Positions 34,034 through 43,207 of a stretch of DNA of 64,000 bases are shown here, one piece after another. Each line of letters begins with the position of its first letter. Within the stretch, counting starts at the first letter, position 1. This stretch comes from an uncultured Methanomassiliicoccaceae archaeon. GTDB lineage: Archaea; Thermoplasmatota; Thermoplasmata; Methanomassiliicoccales; Methanomethylophilaceae. Both the position numbers and the translations under genes were made by a program. The stretch is taken from assembly GCA_905187815.1 (NCBI GenBank), contig CAJJJM010000002.1, positions 1-64,000 of the forward strand. The letters run 5' to 3'. The notes under the pieces are model-generated. The model was not told the DNA's origin and ran no database searches. It saw only the letters and a list, made by a program, of their open reading frames with translations.

Positions 34034-34816
34034 TCAGATCGGGCCGACGGGCATGTCCGTCCTGGGGTTGACGTAGCGTCTCTTGCCCATGGTGGACTCG
34101 CCGAGGTCGATGGCCGTCCTGGGGCAGCGGTGCAGGCACGCCAGGCACAGGGTGCACGAGTCGGCGTTCCAGGCAGGTCTTCCATTCTCCATGGATATTA
34201 TGCGGTCGGGGCAGACATCGGCGCAGACGCCACAGCCGTCGCATCCATCCGACAGGGTGAAGTTGGATGTGGCGGAGGCCTTGTCGTAGGCCGTCTTCAT
34301 GCTCGGGGACACCGCGGCAGCGACGGTCCCCGCGAACCTGTTGAAGTCCCCCTTCTCGAACGATGCCACCTGTTCCGCGATTTTGCGCGAGTCGGCATCC
34401 GCCTCGTCGAGGATGACGTTCAGCTCCTCATCGCCAGGGACCTCCAGGGTCGGGATGTAGGTGTACTGCGTCCTCACGCAGAACTGGGCGACTACGTCGA
34501 CCCCCTTCTCGGCGAGGGCCTTCGCCAGCGTTCTTCCGGCGGTGCCTGTCCTGGTCCCGAGCGTCAGCACGACATAGGCGTACTTCCCTTCGCAGCCGGC
34601 GATCTCCAGGCCCTCGACGAACCTCATCACGGCTTTCGGCGGGTTGTAGAAGTACGTGGGGATGACGAACCCGATCCTGTCATCCGATGACGCGTCGAAC
34701 GTGGATTTCCCGTCGGCCAGCGACCCCGATATCGAAACCAGAGTGTCGCCAGTGCGTTCCGCTATGATCTCTGCGGTCCTCTTGCTGTTACCTGTTGCCG
34801 AGAAGTAGAATAGCAT
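34034..34816 (-). CDS. EFR1-type flavodoxin/ferredoxin fusion protein
   Basis: A 260-residue EFR1-family protein. The flavodoxin-like N-terminus MLFYFSATGNSKRTAEIIAE contains the FMN phosphate loop (TGNS), with PTYFYNPPKAVMRF and VLTLGTRTGTAG forming the rest of the flavin site. The C-terminus has two [4Fe-4S] ferredoxin motifs, CDGCGVCADVCP and CTLCLACLHRCP. It should shuttle electrons between ferredoxin clusters and FMN in the cytoplasm; partners are unknown. The ATG at 34816 removes ~56 upstream residues that lack similarity. It converges on the FAH gene with a two-base gap. Confidence 0.87.
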   Translation of the reverse strand: MLFYFSATGNSKRTAEIIAERTGDTLVSISGSLADGKSTFDASSDDRIGFVIPTYFYNPPKAVMRFVEGLEIAGCEGKYAYVVLTLGTRTGTAGRTLAKALAEKGVDVVAQFCVRTQYTYIPTLEVPGDEELNVILDEADADSRKIAEQVASFEKGDFNRFAGTVAAAVSPSMKTAYDKASATSNFTLSDGCDGCGVCADVCPDRIISMENGRPAWNADSCTLCLACLHRCPRTAIDLGESTMGKRRYVNPRTDMPVGPI

Positions 34817-34934
34817 GTCCAGAGCCTCGGATTCAAATCCGTTCCGGCTCTGATAAATGCTCCGCACCGGCGCAGTCCTTTCCATCGAGGAGGACGATGA
34901 AGTTTGACCGCCCCATGGGGGGGCGGAGGAGACA

Positions 34935-35435
34935 TCACTCCGGTCTCGCCGGGGCCAGCTTGGCGAAGCCGTCCCAGGCGACAAGCGATGTCACCGAGTC
35001 GTCCCCGTATGCCGAATCCACCCTGCACGCGTAGAGGTAGTGGTCTCCGACCTCGACGACCTTGTCTAGACTCACACACATCGCAAGCTTCACGTCCCGG
35101 GGGATCATGATGTCCGTCCCCGGAAGGCCGATCAGCTCCATGCCATCGGCCTTATCGGTGTCTCTGCCGGTGCTGGTGCCGCATCTTATGATGTCGGGGA
35201 TGAGGCTTGTTCCTGGGATGGCGATTACCGCCTTGCCTGTATCTTTCACGGTCTCTCCTGTGAATGAGTTCTTCCCCATGGCGAATCCCACCATCGGCGG
35301 TTCGAAGGACAGGTGGCTGAAGAAGCAGACCGGTGCGAGGTTCATCCTCCCGTCGGAGGTCCTGGTGCAGACGAGGGTCAGCGGGTTGGGCGATGTGTAT
35401 TCCGGTGTTTTGGCGGCGTCGATCTTCTGGATCAT
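34935..35435 (-). CDS. Flavin reductase-like (FMN-binding split barrel) protein
   Basis: A 166-residue split-barrel flavoprotein of the flavin reductase/ferric reductase family. NPLTLVCTRTSDGRMNLAPVCFFSHLSFEPPMVGFAMG (split: NPLTLVCTRTSDGRMNLAPV, SFEPPMVGFAMG) is the FMN site, followed by DTGKAVIAIPG. It lies divergent from an HxlR-type regulator, a very common pairing for oxidative or electrophile stress responses. A minus-strand TATA (ATATAAGAGG, about 35451-35460) precedes the ATG at 35435 by ~23 nt. Confidence 0.85.
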   Translation of the reverse strand: MIQKIDAAKTPEYTSPNPLTLVCTRTSDGRMNLAPVCFFSHLSFEPPMVGFAMGKNSFTGETVKDTGKAVIAIPGTSLIPDIIRCGTSTGRDTDKADGMELIGLPGTDIMIPRDVKLAMCVSLDKVVEVGDHYLYACRVDSAYGDDSVTSLVAWDGFAKLAPARPE

Positions 35436-35479
35436 CTGTGTTCACCGCAACCTCTTATATGGTTGTGATAGTTAACATG

Positions 35480-35513
35480 GTACGGATATCGTACTTACTC
35501 GGTACGGTGTACC
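35480..35513. promoter_or_regulatory. Candidate HxlR operator pair in the divergent promoter
   Basis: Two inverted repeats lie between the flavin reductase and HxlR genes: GTACG-N5-CGTAC at 35480-35494 and GGTAC-N3-GTACC at 35501-35513. Both contain a GTAC core, and the direct repeat GGTACGG recurs 22 bases apart (35479 and 35501). HxlR proteins bind GTAC-type palindromes in other microbes, so these are likely autoregulatory sites controlling both genes. Confidence 0.6.
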
Positions 35514-35530
35514 ATACCGGTGGTGACATC

Positions 35531-35899
35531 ATGGCATCTATGGAGATGACATACGATGAGTTCGTGCGCGACATTCATGGGATCATCCTGACGGAACAGG
35601 GTAACTGTCCGGTGTCCAGCCTGTTGCAGATGCTCCAGGGCAAATGGAAGTTCCAGATCCTCTATGAGATCTGCATAAAGGATCCAATCCGCTATGGTGA
35701 GTTGAAGCGGGTGATTCCGGGGATAACCAGTACAATGCTGTCCGCGTCCCTGAAGGATCTGGAGCGTGACGGGCTCGTGACGCGCAGACAGTACGAGGAG
35801 ATTCCGCCCAGGGTGGAGTACTCGCTCACCTCGAAGGGCGCCGACCTTATGCCGGTGTTCTATGAGATGGCGCGCTGGGGCCTCAGGCACATCCCCTGA
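35531..35899 (+). CDS. HxlR family winged-helix transcriptional regulator
   Basis: A 122-residue HxlR-type regulator: NCPVSSLLQMLQGKWKFQIL with the sensing Cys early (C at about residue 28 from ATG 35531), then PIRYGELKRVIPGITSTMLSASLKDLERDGLVTRR (split: RYGELKRVIPGITSTMLS, LKDLERDGLVTRR) forming the winged helix, and PRVEYSLTSKG. The redox-active Cys ahead of the wHTH is the hallmark of electrophile-sensing members such as YodB or HypR. The ATG at 35531 has GGTGA upstream; earlier in-frame ATGs overlap the operator region. It is divergent from the flavin reductase it probably controls. Confidence 0.85.
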   Translation: MASMEMTYDEFVRDIHGIILTEQGNCPVSSLLQMLQGKWKFQILYEICIKDPIRYGELKRVIPGITSTMLSASLKDLERDGLVTRRQYEEIPPRVEYSLTSKGADLMPVFYEMARWGLRHIP

Positions 35900-38644
35900 T
35901 CAGTCCCAGAACCTCTTGTTCTTGGCGTAGAGGATCTCGGCGTTCATGATGTCGCGGTAGAAATCGTCCTCGTCCACGTGCATGCTGCGAAGGATCCTGG
36001 ACGCTGCATCCGGGCCGATCCCCCTGCCGGCGAGGGCGATGACCGCGCGCTTCCCGTGCTCGTTCACGAGGTTCGCGTTCCTGGAGAGGCGCAGGCGGTC
36101 GCGTTTCTCCTGGGCGTTCATCTCGGTCAGCTTGATCAGGCTGATGTTCTCCCTCTCGTAGCCCTTCAGCACGGCGATCATGACGCCTCCGCACTGGGGG
36201 CATCTGAACCTCTTCGGTGCGTCCCCCACCCTGAACCTCCACTGGGATCCGCAGTTGAGGCATGATGCGAACAGGACCTCGTCCTCGAGCCTCTTCTTGA
36301 GGGCCATGAGGATGGAGTGGTCCGCACGGACGGGCTGCATCAGCTCCTTGGAGCGGACTATGCCCTCCAGGCCGATGGCGGAGATGCCTCCCAGCTCGAC
36401 CTTGATGTCGCCGTTCGCGATCATGGACACGACCTTCTCGGTGTTGGGGATGTCCAGGTCCTCCCACAGGACCTTGTTCACCGCCTCCTTGTAGGCAGGG
36501 GTCCCCTGATGCATCTCGAACAGCCTGCTGAAGTTCATGAAGCGGTGGTCGGCGTTCTTCTCAATGATGCCGAACTTCTTGGCGACGAACACGAACCTCC
36601 ATCTCAGGAACGACGAGTTCAGGATGGTTATCCTGGCCAGGGCCTCTATGGTCCCTGGCTTCACGGACATGACCGTCTGCAGGATGTCGTCGCGCTTCAT
36701 GTTGCGGGGAAGCTCCAGGATCATCCTGTACGGATCCGCGGTCATCCCGACGCTCTCGCCGAGACGCGCAGTGAGAAGCGCGGCGTAGATCTTCCCGAGG
36801 GTCTCGTTGACCCTGCTGCCGAAGCATCCGTTGACTATGGCGAGGCGGTCCCCAACCTCAACCGTGACCAGCTTGTCCGTGGGCATCTTGAACCTCTCGT
36901 CCTGGTCGGCGAAGTACTTCTCCAGCACCCTCCTGCATCCCTCGTCCCCGGGGTAGTCCTGCAGGTTCCTCAGACGGCGCATGCGGCCCACCTCCATCGC
37001 CACCTCGTACGGCACTGGTATGTCTGACCCGACCCAGTTGGGGACCGATCCCACCTCGCGGGCCTCCTCGACCAGGATCTCGTCCTCGCGCATCTCGACG
37101 ATCCTCCAGGTCCTCCCCTTGGCGATGAACATGGCGTACTCCTCGGCGAAGGACGCCACGAAGCTCTCGTCTAGCGTGCCTATGACGGCGCGGGTCCCGA
37201 TGTCGCGGATCATGTACGAGCGCTCGTCCGGGATCATCGAGATGTTCTCGTAGAAATAGTTCATACCCTTGCGCGACCTGCGGAACGCGTCGCCGTCGTC
37301 GAAGAGCATCTTGATGGATTTCAGCTGCTCCAGGACGTCCTCGATGTCCTGTCTCGTGATGTCCCTGAACGGATAGGCGTTGGAGAACACCTTGTACGCT
37401 GTCTCCCTGTCCACTCCCCCCGACATGGTCATCGCTATCAGCTGGTTGGCGACGACCGACAGGGGGCACGGCCTGCCCTCCCAGAACTCCAGCTCCTTGG
37501 AGTCGCATCTCCTGGCGATGACCATCGCCTCCGCGACCTCGTCGGGGGCGGTGGCGATGATCTTGGCCCTGATGCGCTCGCCGATCCTGTGGCCGGCGCG
37601 CCCGGCCCTCTGGATCATGCGGGACACCTGTCTGGGCGAGTTGTACTGGATCACCATGTCCGTGGACCCCACGTCGATTCCCAGCTCCAGGGACGACGTG
37701 CAGATCAGGGCCCTTATCTCGCCCCTCTTGAAGCGGTCCTCCATGTCCATGCGGTTCTCCTTCGACAGGGATCCGTGGTGGACGTCTATGGATATGGATT
37801 CGTCCCACAGATGGTAGCGGGCGGCCAGCCATTCGGCGGTCTCCCTGGTGTTCACGAAGAAGAGGGTGGACCTCCCAGATTCGACTATCTCCCTGGCCCT
37901 CTGCATCACGCCGATGATGTCGGGGTCGCCCTGTAGCTTGTCGAGCAGGGAGGCGTCCTCGCATGCGGGCGGGCACTCCACGTCGATGTCGAAGTCGCGG
38001 TGGGTGTCGTGCTTGCGGATGGTCACCTCCCTCTTGGGGCCCACCAGGAACCGGGCGACGCTGTCGACGTTCCCGACAGTGGCCGATAGCCCGATCCTCT
38101 GATATTCGCCGGCGATCAGCGTCAGCCTCTCCAGTGCGACGCTCATCTGGGCGCCCCTCTCCGTGTTCGACAGCTCGTGAATCTCGTCCACGACCACCCA
38201 CTGGACGTTCTTCAGGTGCTGCAGGAGGCGTTTCCCCGTGAACATGACCTGCAGGGTCTCTGGGGTTGTGATGAGTATCTCGGGCGGGTTCTGGGACTGG
38301 TGGTTCCTCTCGGCCTGGGACGTGTCCCCGTGCCTCACGCCGACCGTGATGTTCAGCGCCCGGCCGTACTCCTCCATCCTGCGGAGCATGTCCCTGTTCA
38401 GCGCGCGTAGGGGCGTGATGTACAGGCATCTGAAACCGGATCTGCTCCCCTTGGTGCGGAAGATCGTGTCGAAGATGGGCAGCATGGCCGCCTCGGTCTT
38501 GCCTATCCCGGTGGGCGCGACCAGGAGGATGTTCCCTCCCTTCAGTATCCTGGGGATGACGTCCGCCTGCGGTGGCGTGGGGTCGGTGATGCCCCTGTTG
38601 GCGAGGGCCTGAACGAGCTCTGGGCTCAGCTCGGGAAAAGGCAT
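35900..38644 (-). CDS. Archaeal Lhr-core superfamily 2 helicase with zinc finger
   Basis: A 914-residue helicase of the usual archaeal Lhr-core/ASH-Ski2 length. Walker A APTGIGKTEA (about 44-53), DEIH box in VVVDEIHEL, GLSATVG, TSSLELGIDVG and QRAGRAGHRIGERIR are all present. Near the C-terminus a four-Cys zinc finger, CLNCGSQW...FRCPQCGGV, is followed by a short winged-helix-like tail. It should be a 3'-5' DNA or RNA helicase in repair or RNA processing. The window thus encodes two Lhr-family helicases of different architecture (compare 5840). It converges with hxlR with no gap. Confidence 0.88.
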   Translation of the reverse strand: MPFPELSPELVQALANRGITDPTPPQADVIPRILKGGNILLVAPTGIGKTEAAMLPIFDTIFRTKGSRSGFRCLYITPLRALNRDMLRRMEEYGRALNITVGVRHGDTSQAERNHQSQNPPEILITTPETLQVMFTGKRLLQHLKNVQWVVVDEIHELSNTERGAQMSVALERLTLIAGEYQRIGLSATVGNVDSVARFLVGPKREVTIRKHDTHRDFDIDVECPPACEDASLLDKLQGDPDIIGVMQRAREIVESGRSTLFFVNTRETAEWLAARYHLWDESISIDVHHGSLSKENRMDMEDRFKRGEIRALICTSSLELGIDVGSTDMVIQYNSPRQVSRMIQRAGRAGHRIGERIRAKIIATAPDEVAEAMVIARRCDSKELEFWEGRPCPLSVVANQLIAMTMSGGVDRETAYKVFSNAYPFRDITRQDIEDVLEQLKSIKMLFDDGDAFRRSRKGMNYFYENISMIPDERSYMIRDIGTRAVIGTLDESFVASFAEEYAMFIAKGRTWRIVEMREDEILVEEAREVGSVPNWVGSDIPVPYEVAMEVGRMRRLRNLQDYPGDEGCRRVLEKYFADQDERFKMPTDKLVTVEVGDRLAIVNGCFGSRVNETLGKIYAALLTARLGESVGMTADPYRMILELPRNMKRDDILQTVMSVKPGTIEALARITILNSSFLRWRFVFVAKKFGIIEKNADHRFMNFSRLFEMHQGTPAYKEAVNKVLWEDLDIPNTEKVVSMIANGDIKVELGGISAIGLEGIVRSKELMQPVRADHSILMALKKRLEDEVLFASCLNCGSQWRFRVGDAPKRFRCPQCGGVMIAVLKGYERENISLIKLTEMNAQEKRDRLRLSRNANLVNEHGKRAVIALAGRGIGPDAASRILRSMHVDEDDFYRDIMNAEILYAKNKRFWD

Positions 38645-38687
38645 GGAGAAAGGGTAAAGGTGCCGGGGCGGACCCCGGCGGTTAGAA

Positions 38688-39908
38688 TCACTCGGAAGCG
38701 GGCTCTTCCTTCTTGGGCGCCGTGACCTCGAGGAGGACCTGGGACAGATCCATGACCTTGATCTTGGATCCGGCCTTCTTGGCTCCCTGGGTCAGGTTGA
38801 GGACGCAGAAGGGGCAGCAGGTGATGAGGATCTCGGCACCGGTGGCCTCGGCGTCGTGGATCCTCTCCACGGCCACGGCGGTGGCGAAGTCGTTGAACTG
38901 GGACTTGTATCCTCCTCCGGCACCGCAGCACCTGGAGTTCTCCCTGGACCTCTCCATCTCGACGAACTCGATTCCCTTGATCTTCTTGATGACGTTCCTG
39001 GGAGCGTCGTAGACGCCGGAGTGCCTTCCGAGGTGGCAGGGGTCGTGGTAGGTGACCTTGTGCTTGAACTCGTTGTTGAGGGGCAGCTTCCTGTCGTTGA
39101 TCAGCTGCTCGACGTACTGGGAGAAGTGGTAGACGTTCTGTCCGACCTTGGCGTAGTACTTGCCGAAGTCGGAGGAGACGGTCTTGTAGCATCCGGAGCA
39201 GGTCATGACCATGTCCTTGGCTCCCATTCCGTCGGCCTTCTCGACGACGGTCTCGGCGCATCCGAGGGACGCGTCCTTGGTTCCGGTCCTCAGCAGGGGC
39301 GAGGAGCAGCACCACTCCTTCTCTCCGAGGCAGTTCATCTTGACGCCGGCCCTGTCGAGCACGATGACTCCGGCCTGGGCGATGGGCTGCATCCTGTAGG
39401 ATCCGGTGCATCCGGCGAAGAAGATGACGTCTGCGGGGGTGTGCCTCTCGACCTCGGCGGGCCACCAGGCGTCCCTCTTGGACGGGGGCTCACCGTAGGG
39501 GTTGTGGAACTGGTTAACCTTGGTCGCCATTCCTTTGTGCGCGGAGAGGGGTCCGGCGCCGTTCTCGACGATCCAGGCCCTCATGTCCTCCCAGAAGTCG
39601 ACCAGCTTGATCTGGGCGTGGCAGACGACCTCGCAGTTTCCGCATCCGGTGCACTTGTACATGGCGTCGACGAACTCGGGGCTGAGGGAGACCTCTCTGC
39701 CGAGGAGCCCGTCCAGGGCGCCGCTCCCAGCCTTGTCGAGCTGGTTGACGTAGTAGATCTTTCCTCTGGGCGTGACGGACTCCCAGGGGGTCTGGTTGTG
39801 GGCCTCGCAAACGTCGATGCAGTATCCGCACTGCAGGCAGGCGGTGAGCACTTTCTGCACGCGGGGGAGTCTGATGAACTCGGGTTTCTTGACTTTGATC
39901 TCTACCAT
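38688..39908 (-). CDS. hdrD: CoB-CoM heterodisulfide reductase subunit D-like protein
   Basis: A 406-residue HdrD-type protein. Two ferredoxin clusters are near the N-terminus (CLQCGYCIDVCE and CTGCGNCEVVCH). Two CCG domains follow: WCCSSPLL...CSGCYKT, and PCHLGRHSGVYDAPR...SRCCGAGGG...CCPFC. In HdrD these bind the noncubane [4Fe-4S] clusters that reduce CoM-S-S-CoB. Methanomassiliicoccales, which lack cytochromes, are proposed to couple HdrD to an Fpo-like complex. A leader of ~45 nt follows a TATA (GATTAAATA, about 39977-39985), with GGAGG before the ATG at 39908; HdrD is thus translated from a Shine-Dalgarno rather than leaderlessly. Highly expressed codon use (few rare codons). Confidence 0.85.
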   Translation of the reverse strand: MVEIKVKKPEFIRLPRVQKVLTACLQCGYCIDVCEAHNQTPWESVTPRGKIYYVNQLDKAGSGALDGLLGREVSLSPEFVDAMYKCTGCGNCEVVCHAQIKLVDFWEDMRAWIVENGAGPLSAHKGMATKVNQFHNPYGEPPSKRDAWWPAEVERHTPADVIFFAGCTGSYRMQPIAQAGVIVLDRAGVKMNCLGEKEWCCSSPLLRTGTKDASLGCAETVVEKADGMGAKDMVMTCSGCYKTVSSDFGKYYAKVGQNVYHFSQYVEQLINDRKLPLNNEFKHKVTYHDPCHLGRHSGVYDAPRNVIKKIKGIEFVEMERSRENSRCCGAGGGYKSQFNDFATAVAVERIHDAEATGAEILITCCPFCVLNLTQGAKKAGSKIKVMDLSQVLLEVTAPKKEEPASE

Positions 39909-40117
39909 GTTGCCGATCCTCCGGACATGTGTGACGGCCGTCTGTACGGTCGCCTTTCCTGGTTCTTCGAAAGTCACGGGATATTTAATCGTTGTAGGGG
40001 CGGGCGGCTCCGAGCCAGCCCGGTGACGGGGTGTAAAATGAGATTGAATGAGATTGGATGGACGGGCCGCAGGGTTCAAGGGAGACGCCGACCATCCAGG
40101 TGCCAGAGGTTCTCGCC

Positions 40118-40840
40118 ATGGACGTATCGGAGAGGGTCATCGGAGGCAGGACGGTCCGTGTGTCCGCATGCGGGGCCGATGGGGCGCCCACGGTCTACGC
40201 CAGCATGTACGAGGATGTCTGCGACAGGGTCCTGGAGGGATGCCGCGGGCTCGGCTGTCCGCCCTTCAACCTGGTGTCCGTGTCCGGTCTGGACTGGGAC
40301 TCGGACCTCTCCCCGTGGCAGTGCGGCCCCGTCGTATCCGAAGACGACGACTTTGCCGGCCGCGCCGGGGAGTACCTGGGCCTGCTGGAGGGCGAGGTCG
40401 TGCCGTTCGCAGAGGGTGTCGTCGGCACCGGTGGGGCGAGGATCATGGCCGGATACTCTATGGCGGGTCTCTTCGCCCTCTACGTCCCGCACGTGTCTCG
40501 TATGTTCTCCGGCTCCGTCTCGGCATCGGGTTCGCTGTGGTTCCCGGGGTTCGCGGACTTCGTCAGGGGAACGCCGTTCGTGAGGCGTCCGGACGCGATC
40601 TACCTGTCCATCGGTGACAGGGAGAGCCGCACCAGGAACCCGTACCTGCGCACCACCGAGGATCGGACCCGTGGGCTGTACGATCACTACCGTGCCGAGG
40701 GTATAGATTCCGTGTTCGAGCTGAACCCCGGCAACCACTTCAGGGACGCAGACCTGAGGCTCGCGAAGGGCATCTCCTGGGCCGTGCCGAGGTGCGGCGG
40801 CACTCCGATTATCTACTGGGATGAGGATGACCGGACATGA
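40118..40840 (+). CDS. Alpha/beta-hydrolase, putative esterase
   Basis: A 240-residue esterase-like protein. The nucleophile elbow is AGYSMAGLFALY (G-x-S-x-x-G), and the fold then continues SGSVSASGSLWFPGF and YLSIGDRESR, with a late His in NPGNHF as the likely catalytic base. It resembles Fes/esterase D-type hydrolases. No signal peptide is seen. The start is uncertain: ATG 40118 gives MDVSERVIGG; an upstream ATG at 40058 would add 20 residues. Its stop overlaps the following gene's ATG (ATGA). Substrate unknown. Confidence 0.7.
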   Translation: MDVSERVIGGRTVRVSACGADGAPTVYASMYEDVCDRVLEGCRGLGCPPFNLVSVSGLDWDSDLSPWQCGPVVSEDDDFAGRAGEYLGLLEGEVVPFAEGVVGTGGARIMAGYSMAGLFALYVPHVSRMFSGSVSASGSLWFPGFADFVRGTPFVRRPDAIYLSIGDRESRTRNPYLRTTEDRTRGLYDHYRAEGIDSVFELNPGNHFRDADLRLAKGISWAVPRCGGTPIIYWDEDDRT

Positions 40841-42033
40841 GCGCGCCCAGGCTTTACGAGGATTGGACAGGCAACGTCGTCAACGGAGCCGACGTCAGGA
40901 ACCTCGATCCGGGCGCTGTCAGGGCCGCCCGGGCGGCGTTCTGCGAGAGGTTCCCGGACCGCGCCGACGAGAGCGCCGGGTGGGACGACGCCACGTTCCT
41001 CTCCCGCACGGGCGTCTTCAAGCGCGGGAAGGTCACCAACGCGGCGCTCATAATGCTCGGCAAGTCCGGCGACCGCATGCTTCCGCCAAGCGTCTGCATA
41101 AGGTGGAGGCTGGTCGACCCGGACGGGATCACCGTGGACACCAGGACGTTCGACGGTCCGGCGATCCTGACCGCCACGCAGGCGGTGTCGATGATAAGGA
41201 ACTGGTCCTGCAGGACGGGGTCGGGGGGATCGGAGAACGTGGTCAGCGCATACCGCACCTCGACGCTCCTGGAGGCTGTCAGGAACGCGGTCGTCCATCA
41301 GGACTACGGCCTCGGCGGGACGGTCGAGGTGGTGGAGAGGGAGAACGAGTCGGTCACGGTCGTCAGCATGGGGTCGTTTCCCGAGCGCTCGCCGGAGTCC
41401 TTCGTCAAGGGCCCCCCGTCGTCTACTCCGCCGAGGAACCCGTTCCTCTACAATGCGATGGCAGGCATCGGGGCCATACCAGCATCGGGGAGCGGCATCA
41501 GGTCGATGTACCTGTCGCAGGCGTACCGCAGGTTCCCGATGCCGGACTTCGACATCATGGGGGACAGGGTCGCCGTGAGGTTCCCGGGGATCAGGGGCGG
41601 GTCCTACGCCAGGGTGCTGGACCTCAGGGACGACCTGGACCTCAGGACCGTCATGGACCTGGACAGGGTCGCCAAGAACAGATACCTCCCGGACAGGAGG
41701 CTGAAGTCGCTCGTCAGGAGGGGTCTGGTCGAGATGATAGGCGACCTCCCGTGCATCGCATCGGGAGCGGGCCAGGAGGTGGCATCGGCGTACACGGCAG
41801 GAACACCGCAGGAGGCGGTCCTCGATCTCGTCCGGGCGAAGGGCTACGTCACCAGGTCCGATGTGACCGAGCTCCTCGCGTCGCGCGACTCCAAGGATCT
41901 GACCGAGGAGCAGCTGAGGGTGAAGGCCACGAATCTTCTGCAGACGATGAGGAGGGCGGGGCTCCTCGAGAAGGCGGAGGGGAGCACGAGGTCCGCCAGA
42001 TACGTGCTCGCACCCGATGCCGGGGGGATGTGA
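40837..42033 (+). CDS. Schlafen-related ATPase/regulator (HATPase_c_4 plus winged helix)
   Basis: A 398-residue protein with LLEAVRNAVVHQDYGLGG and later GSGIRSMYLSQAYR, the N-box and G-box region of HATPase_c_4 seen in the AlbA_2/Schlafen class (COG2865). The N-terminal AlbA_2 part is much shorter than in the 31755 gene: only the TFLSRTGVFKRGKVTNAALIMLGK segment is recognisable. The C-terminus has a winged helix (EAVLDLVRAKGYVTRSDVTELL). It is probably a DNA-binding regulator of unknown target. ATGA overlap with the esterase indicates one operon. Confidence 0.65.
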   Translation: MSAPRLYEDWTGNVVNGADVRNLDPGAVRAARAAFCERFPDRADESAGWDDATFLSRTGVFKRGKVTNAALIMLGKSGDRMLPPSVCIRWRLVDPDGITVDTRTFDGPAILTATQAVSMIRNWSCRTGSGGSENVVSAYRTSTLLEAVRNAVVHQDYGLGGTVEVVERENESVTVVSMGSFPERSPESFVKGPPSSTPPRNPFLYNAMAGIGAIPASGSGIRSMYLSQAYRRFPMPDFDIMGDRVAVRFPGIRGGSYARVLDLRDDLDLRTVMDLDRVAKNRYLPDRRLKSLVRRGLVEMIGDLPCIASGAGQEVASAYTAGTPQEAVLDLVRAKGYVTRSDVTELLASRDSKDLTEEQLRVKATNLLQTMRRAGLLEKAEGSTRSARYVLAPDAGGM

Positions 42034-42037
42034 CCGC

Positions 42038-43054
42038 ATGAACACCAGGCAGGAGATCGAGGACGCATTCGACGGCCAGGGCCGCGGCGAGCTGCCGCCT
42101 CCCGCCGTCTTCACGCAGACCGGGACGGTCGGGCAGATGGAGGCGTGCGGGGCGTTCTGGCCGGAGGCCAACTTCGACGCAGTCAAGATGGGCGAGCTCG
42201 CCATCCAGATGGACAGGATGTTCGGTTTCGCCACGGCAAGGGTGCCGTTCTGCCTGACAGTGGAGGCGGAACGCCTGGGGGCCGTGATCAACCCTGGAAG
42301 GGTCGACACCCAGCCTAGCATAACCGGGTCCCCGTACCGTGGGGACGTGATGGAGATGGACTCGCCGCCGGAGGGCCTCATGGATCCGGAGGAGTTCGCC
42401 ACGGGCGGCCGCTGCGCACTCGTGCAGGAGGTCGCGTCCAGGCTCTCCACGGAGCATCCGGACCTGTTCGTGACCGCTGGGATGATGGATCCGCTCTCGG
42501 TGTTCATGCAGCTCTTCGGCGTGGAGAACGCGCTCATGTGCTACATGATGGAGCCAGGGAAGACCAGGGAGTGGGTGGAGAGGATGGTCCCGTACACCCA
42601 GGCCTACGGGTCGAGACTGTCCGAGGCCGCGGACAACGTGACGGTGATCGGTCTCGCGAGCGCGGACGTCCTCATGCCGGGCATGTTCGGGGAGCTCATC
42701 ACGCCGTTCATGTCGCGTACCGTCTCCAGCCTGAGGGATTCCTTCAGCACGATCCACACATGCGGAGATACCCGCCCCAACATCCTCGAGCTGGCGTCGA
42801 TGGGTGCCACGGGGCTGAGCCTGGAGGCGTCGCACGATCCCGGGGAGTACCTGGGGGCCGTCGGTGGCAGATGCAGGCTGTTCGGGTCGGTGGACCCGGT
42901 AGGGACGCTCCTTATGGGATGCCCGGCGGACGTGGCATCCGAGGCCAGGAAGTACGCGGAGCTCGGATTCGACATCATCACGCCGGAATGCGGGGTGCCG
43001 CCGAGGACGCCGGATGCCAACCTTTATGCGCTGGCGCACTACCGCGAACTGTGA
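42038..43054 (+). CDS. Methylcobamide:CoM methyltransferase (MtaA/MtbA family, UroD fold)
   Basis: A 338-residue UroD-fold zinc enzyme. The zinc ligands of MtaA/MtbA are recognisable: H240-x-C242 in IHTCGD and C318 in PECGVPP, so it should be a methyltransferase rather than uroporphyrinogen decarboxylase. It would move a methyl group from a corrinoid protein to coenzyme M, the last step before methyl-CoM reductase in methyl-reducing methanogenesis. The methanol- (MtaA) and methylamine-type (MtbA) proteins cannot be separated here, and no corrinoid protein or MtaB/MttB gene is adjacent. It is four bases downstream of the Schlafen-type gene. Confidence 0.8.
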   Translation: MNTRQEIEDAFDGQGRGELPPPAVFTQTGTVGQMEACGAFWPEANFDAVKMGELAIQMDRMFGFATARVPFCLTVEAERLGAVINPGRVDTQPSITGSPYRGDVMEMDSPPEGLMDPEEFATGGRCALVQEVASRLSTEHPDLFVTAGMMDPLSVFMQLFGVENALMCYMMEPGKTREWVERMVPYTQAYGSRLSEAADNVTVIGLASADVLMPGMFGELITPFMSRTVSSLRDSFSTIHTCGDTRPNILELASMGATGLSLEASHDPGEYLGAVGGRCRLFGSVDPVGTLLMGCPADVASEARKYAELGFDIITPECGVPPRTPDANLYALAHYREL

Positions 43055-43080
43055 TCGCCGGAATGTGTGAGAAGGGTGAG

Positions 43081-43154
43081 TGGGCCCTGCCGGATTTGAA
43101 CCGACGGCCATCTGGTTATGAGCCAGACGCTCTACCTAGCTAAGCTAAGAGCCC
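43081..43154 (-). tRNA. tRNA with CAT anticodon (Ile2 or elongator Met)
   Basis: Acceptor GGGCTCT/AGGGCCC, D stem GCTT/GAGC, anticodon stem TCTGG/CCAGA with loop CTCATAA (anticodon CAT), variable TGGCC, T arm GTCGG-TTCAAAT-CCGGC, discriminator A. No CCA is encoded. The GGGC acceptor start and overall form resemble archaeal tRNA-Ile2 (agmatidine-modified, reads AUA) at least as much as elongator tRNA-Met; initiator is excluded by the first pair. A minus-strand TATA is at about 43180-43190. Confidence 0.85.
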
Positions 43155-43207
43155 GCAGGGGACCCTATATGGGGATTGGTTAAATAAGTATCGTGGAGAA
43201 GAAGGGA

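Noticed and set aside
42038..43054. Uroporphyrinogen decarboxylase
   Set aside because: The zinc-ligand pattern H-x-C plus a later C of the MtaA/MtbA group is present, and it lacks the usual UroD N-terminal arginine motif.
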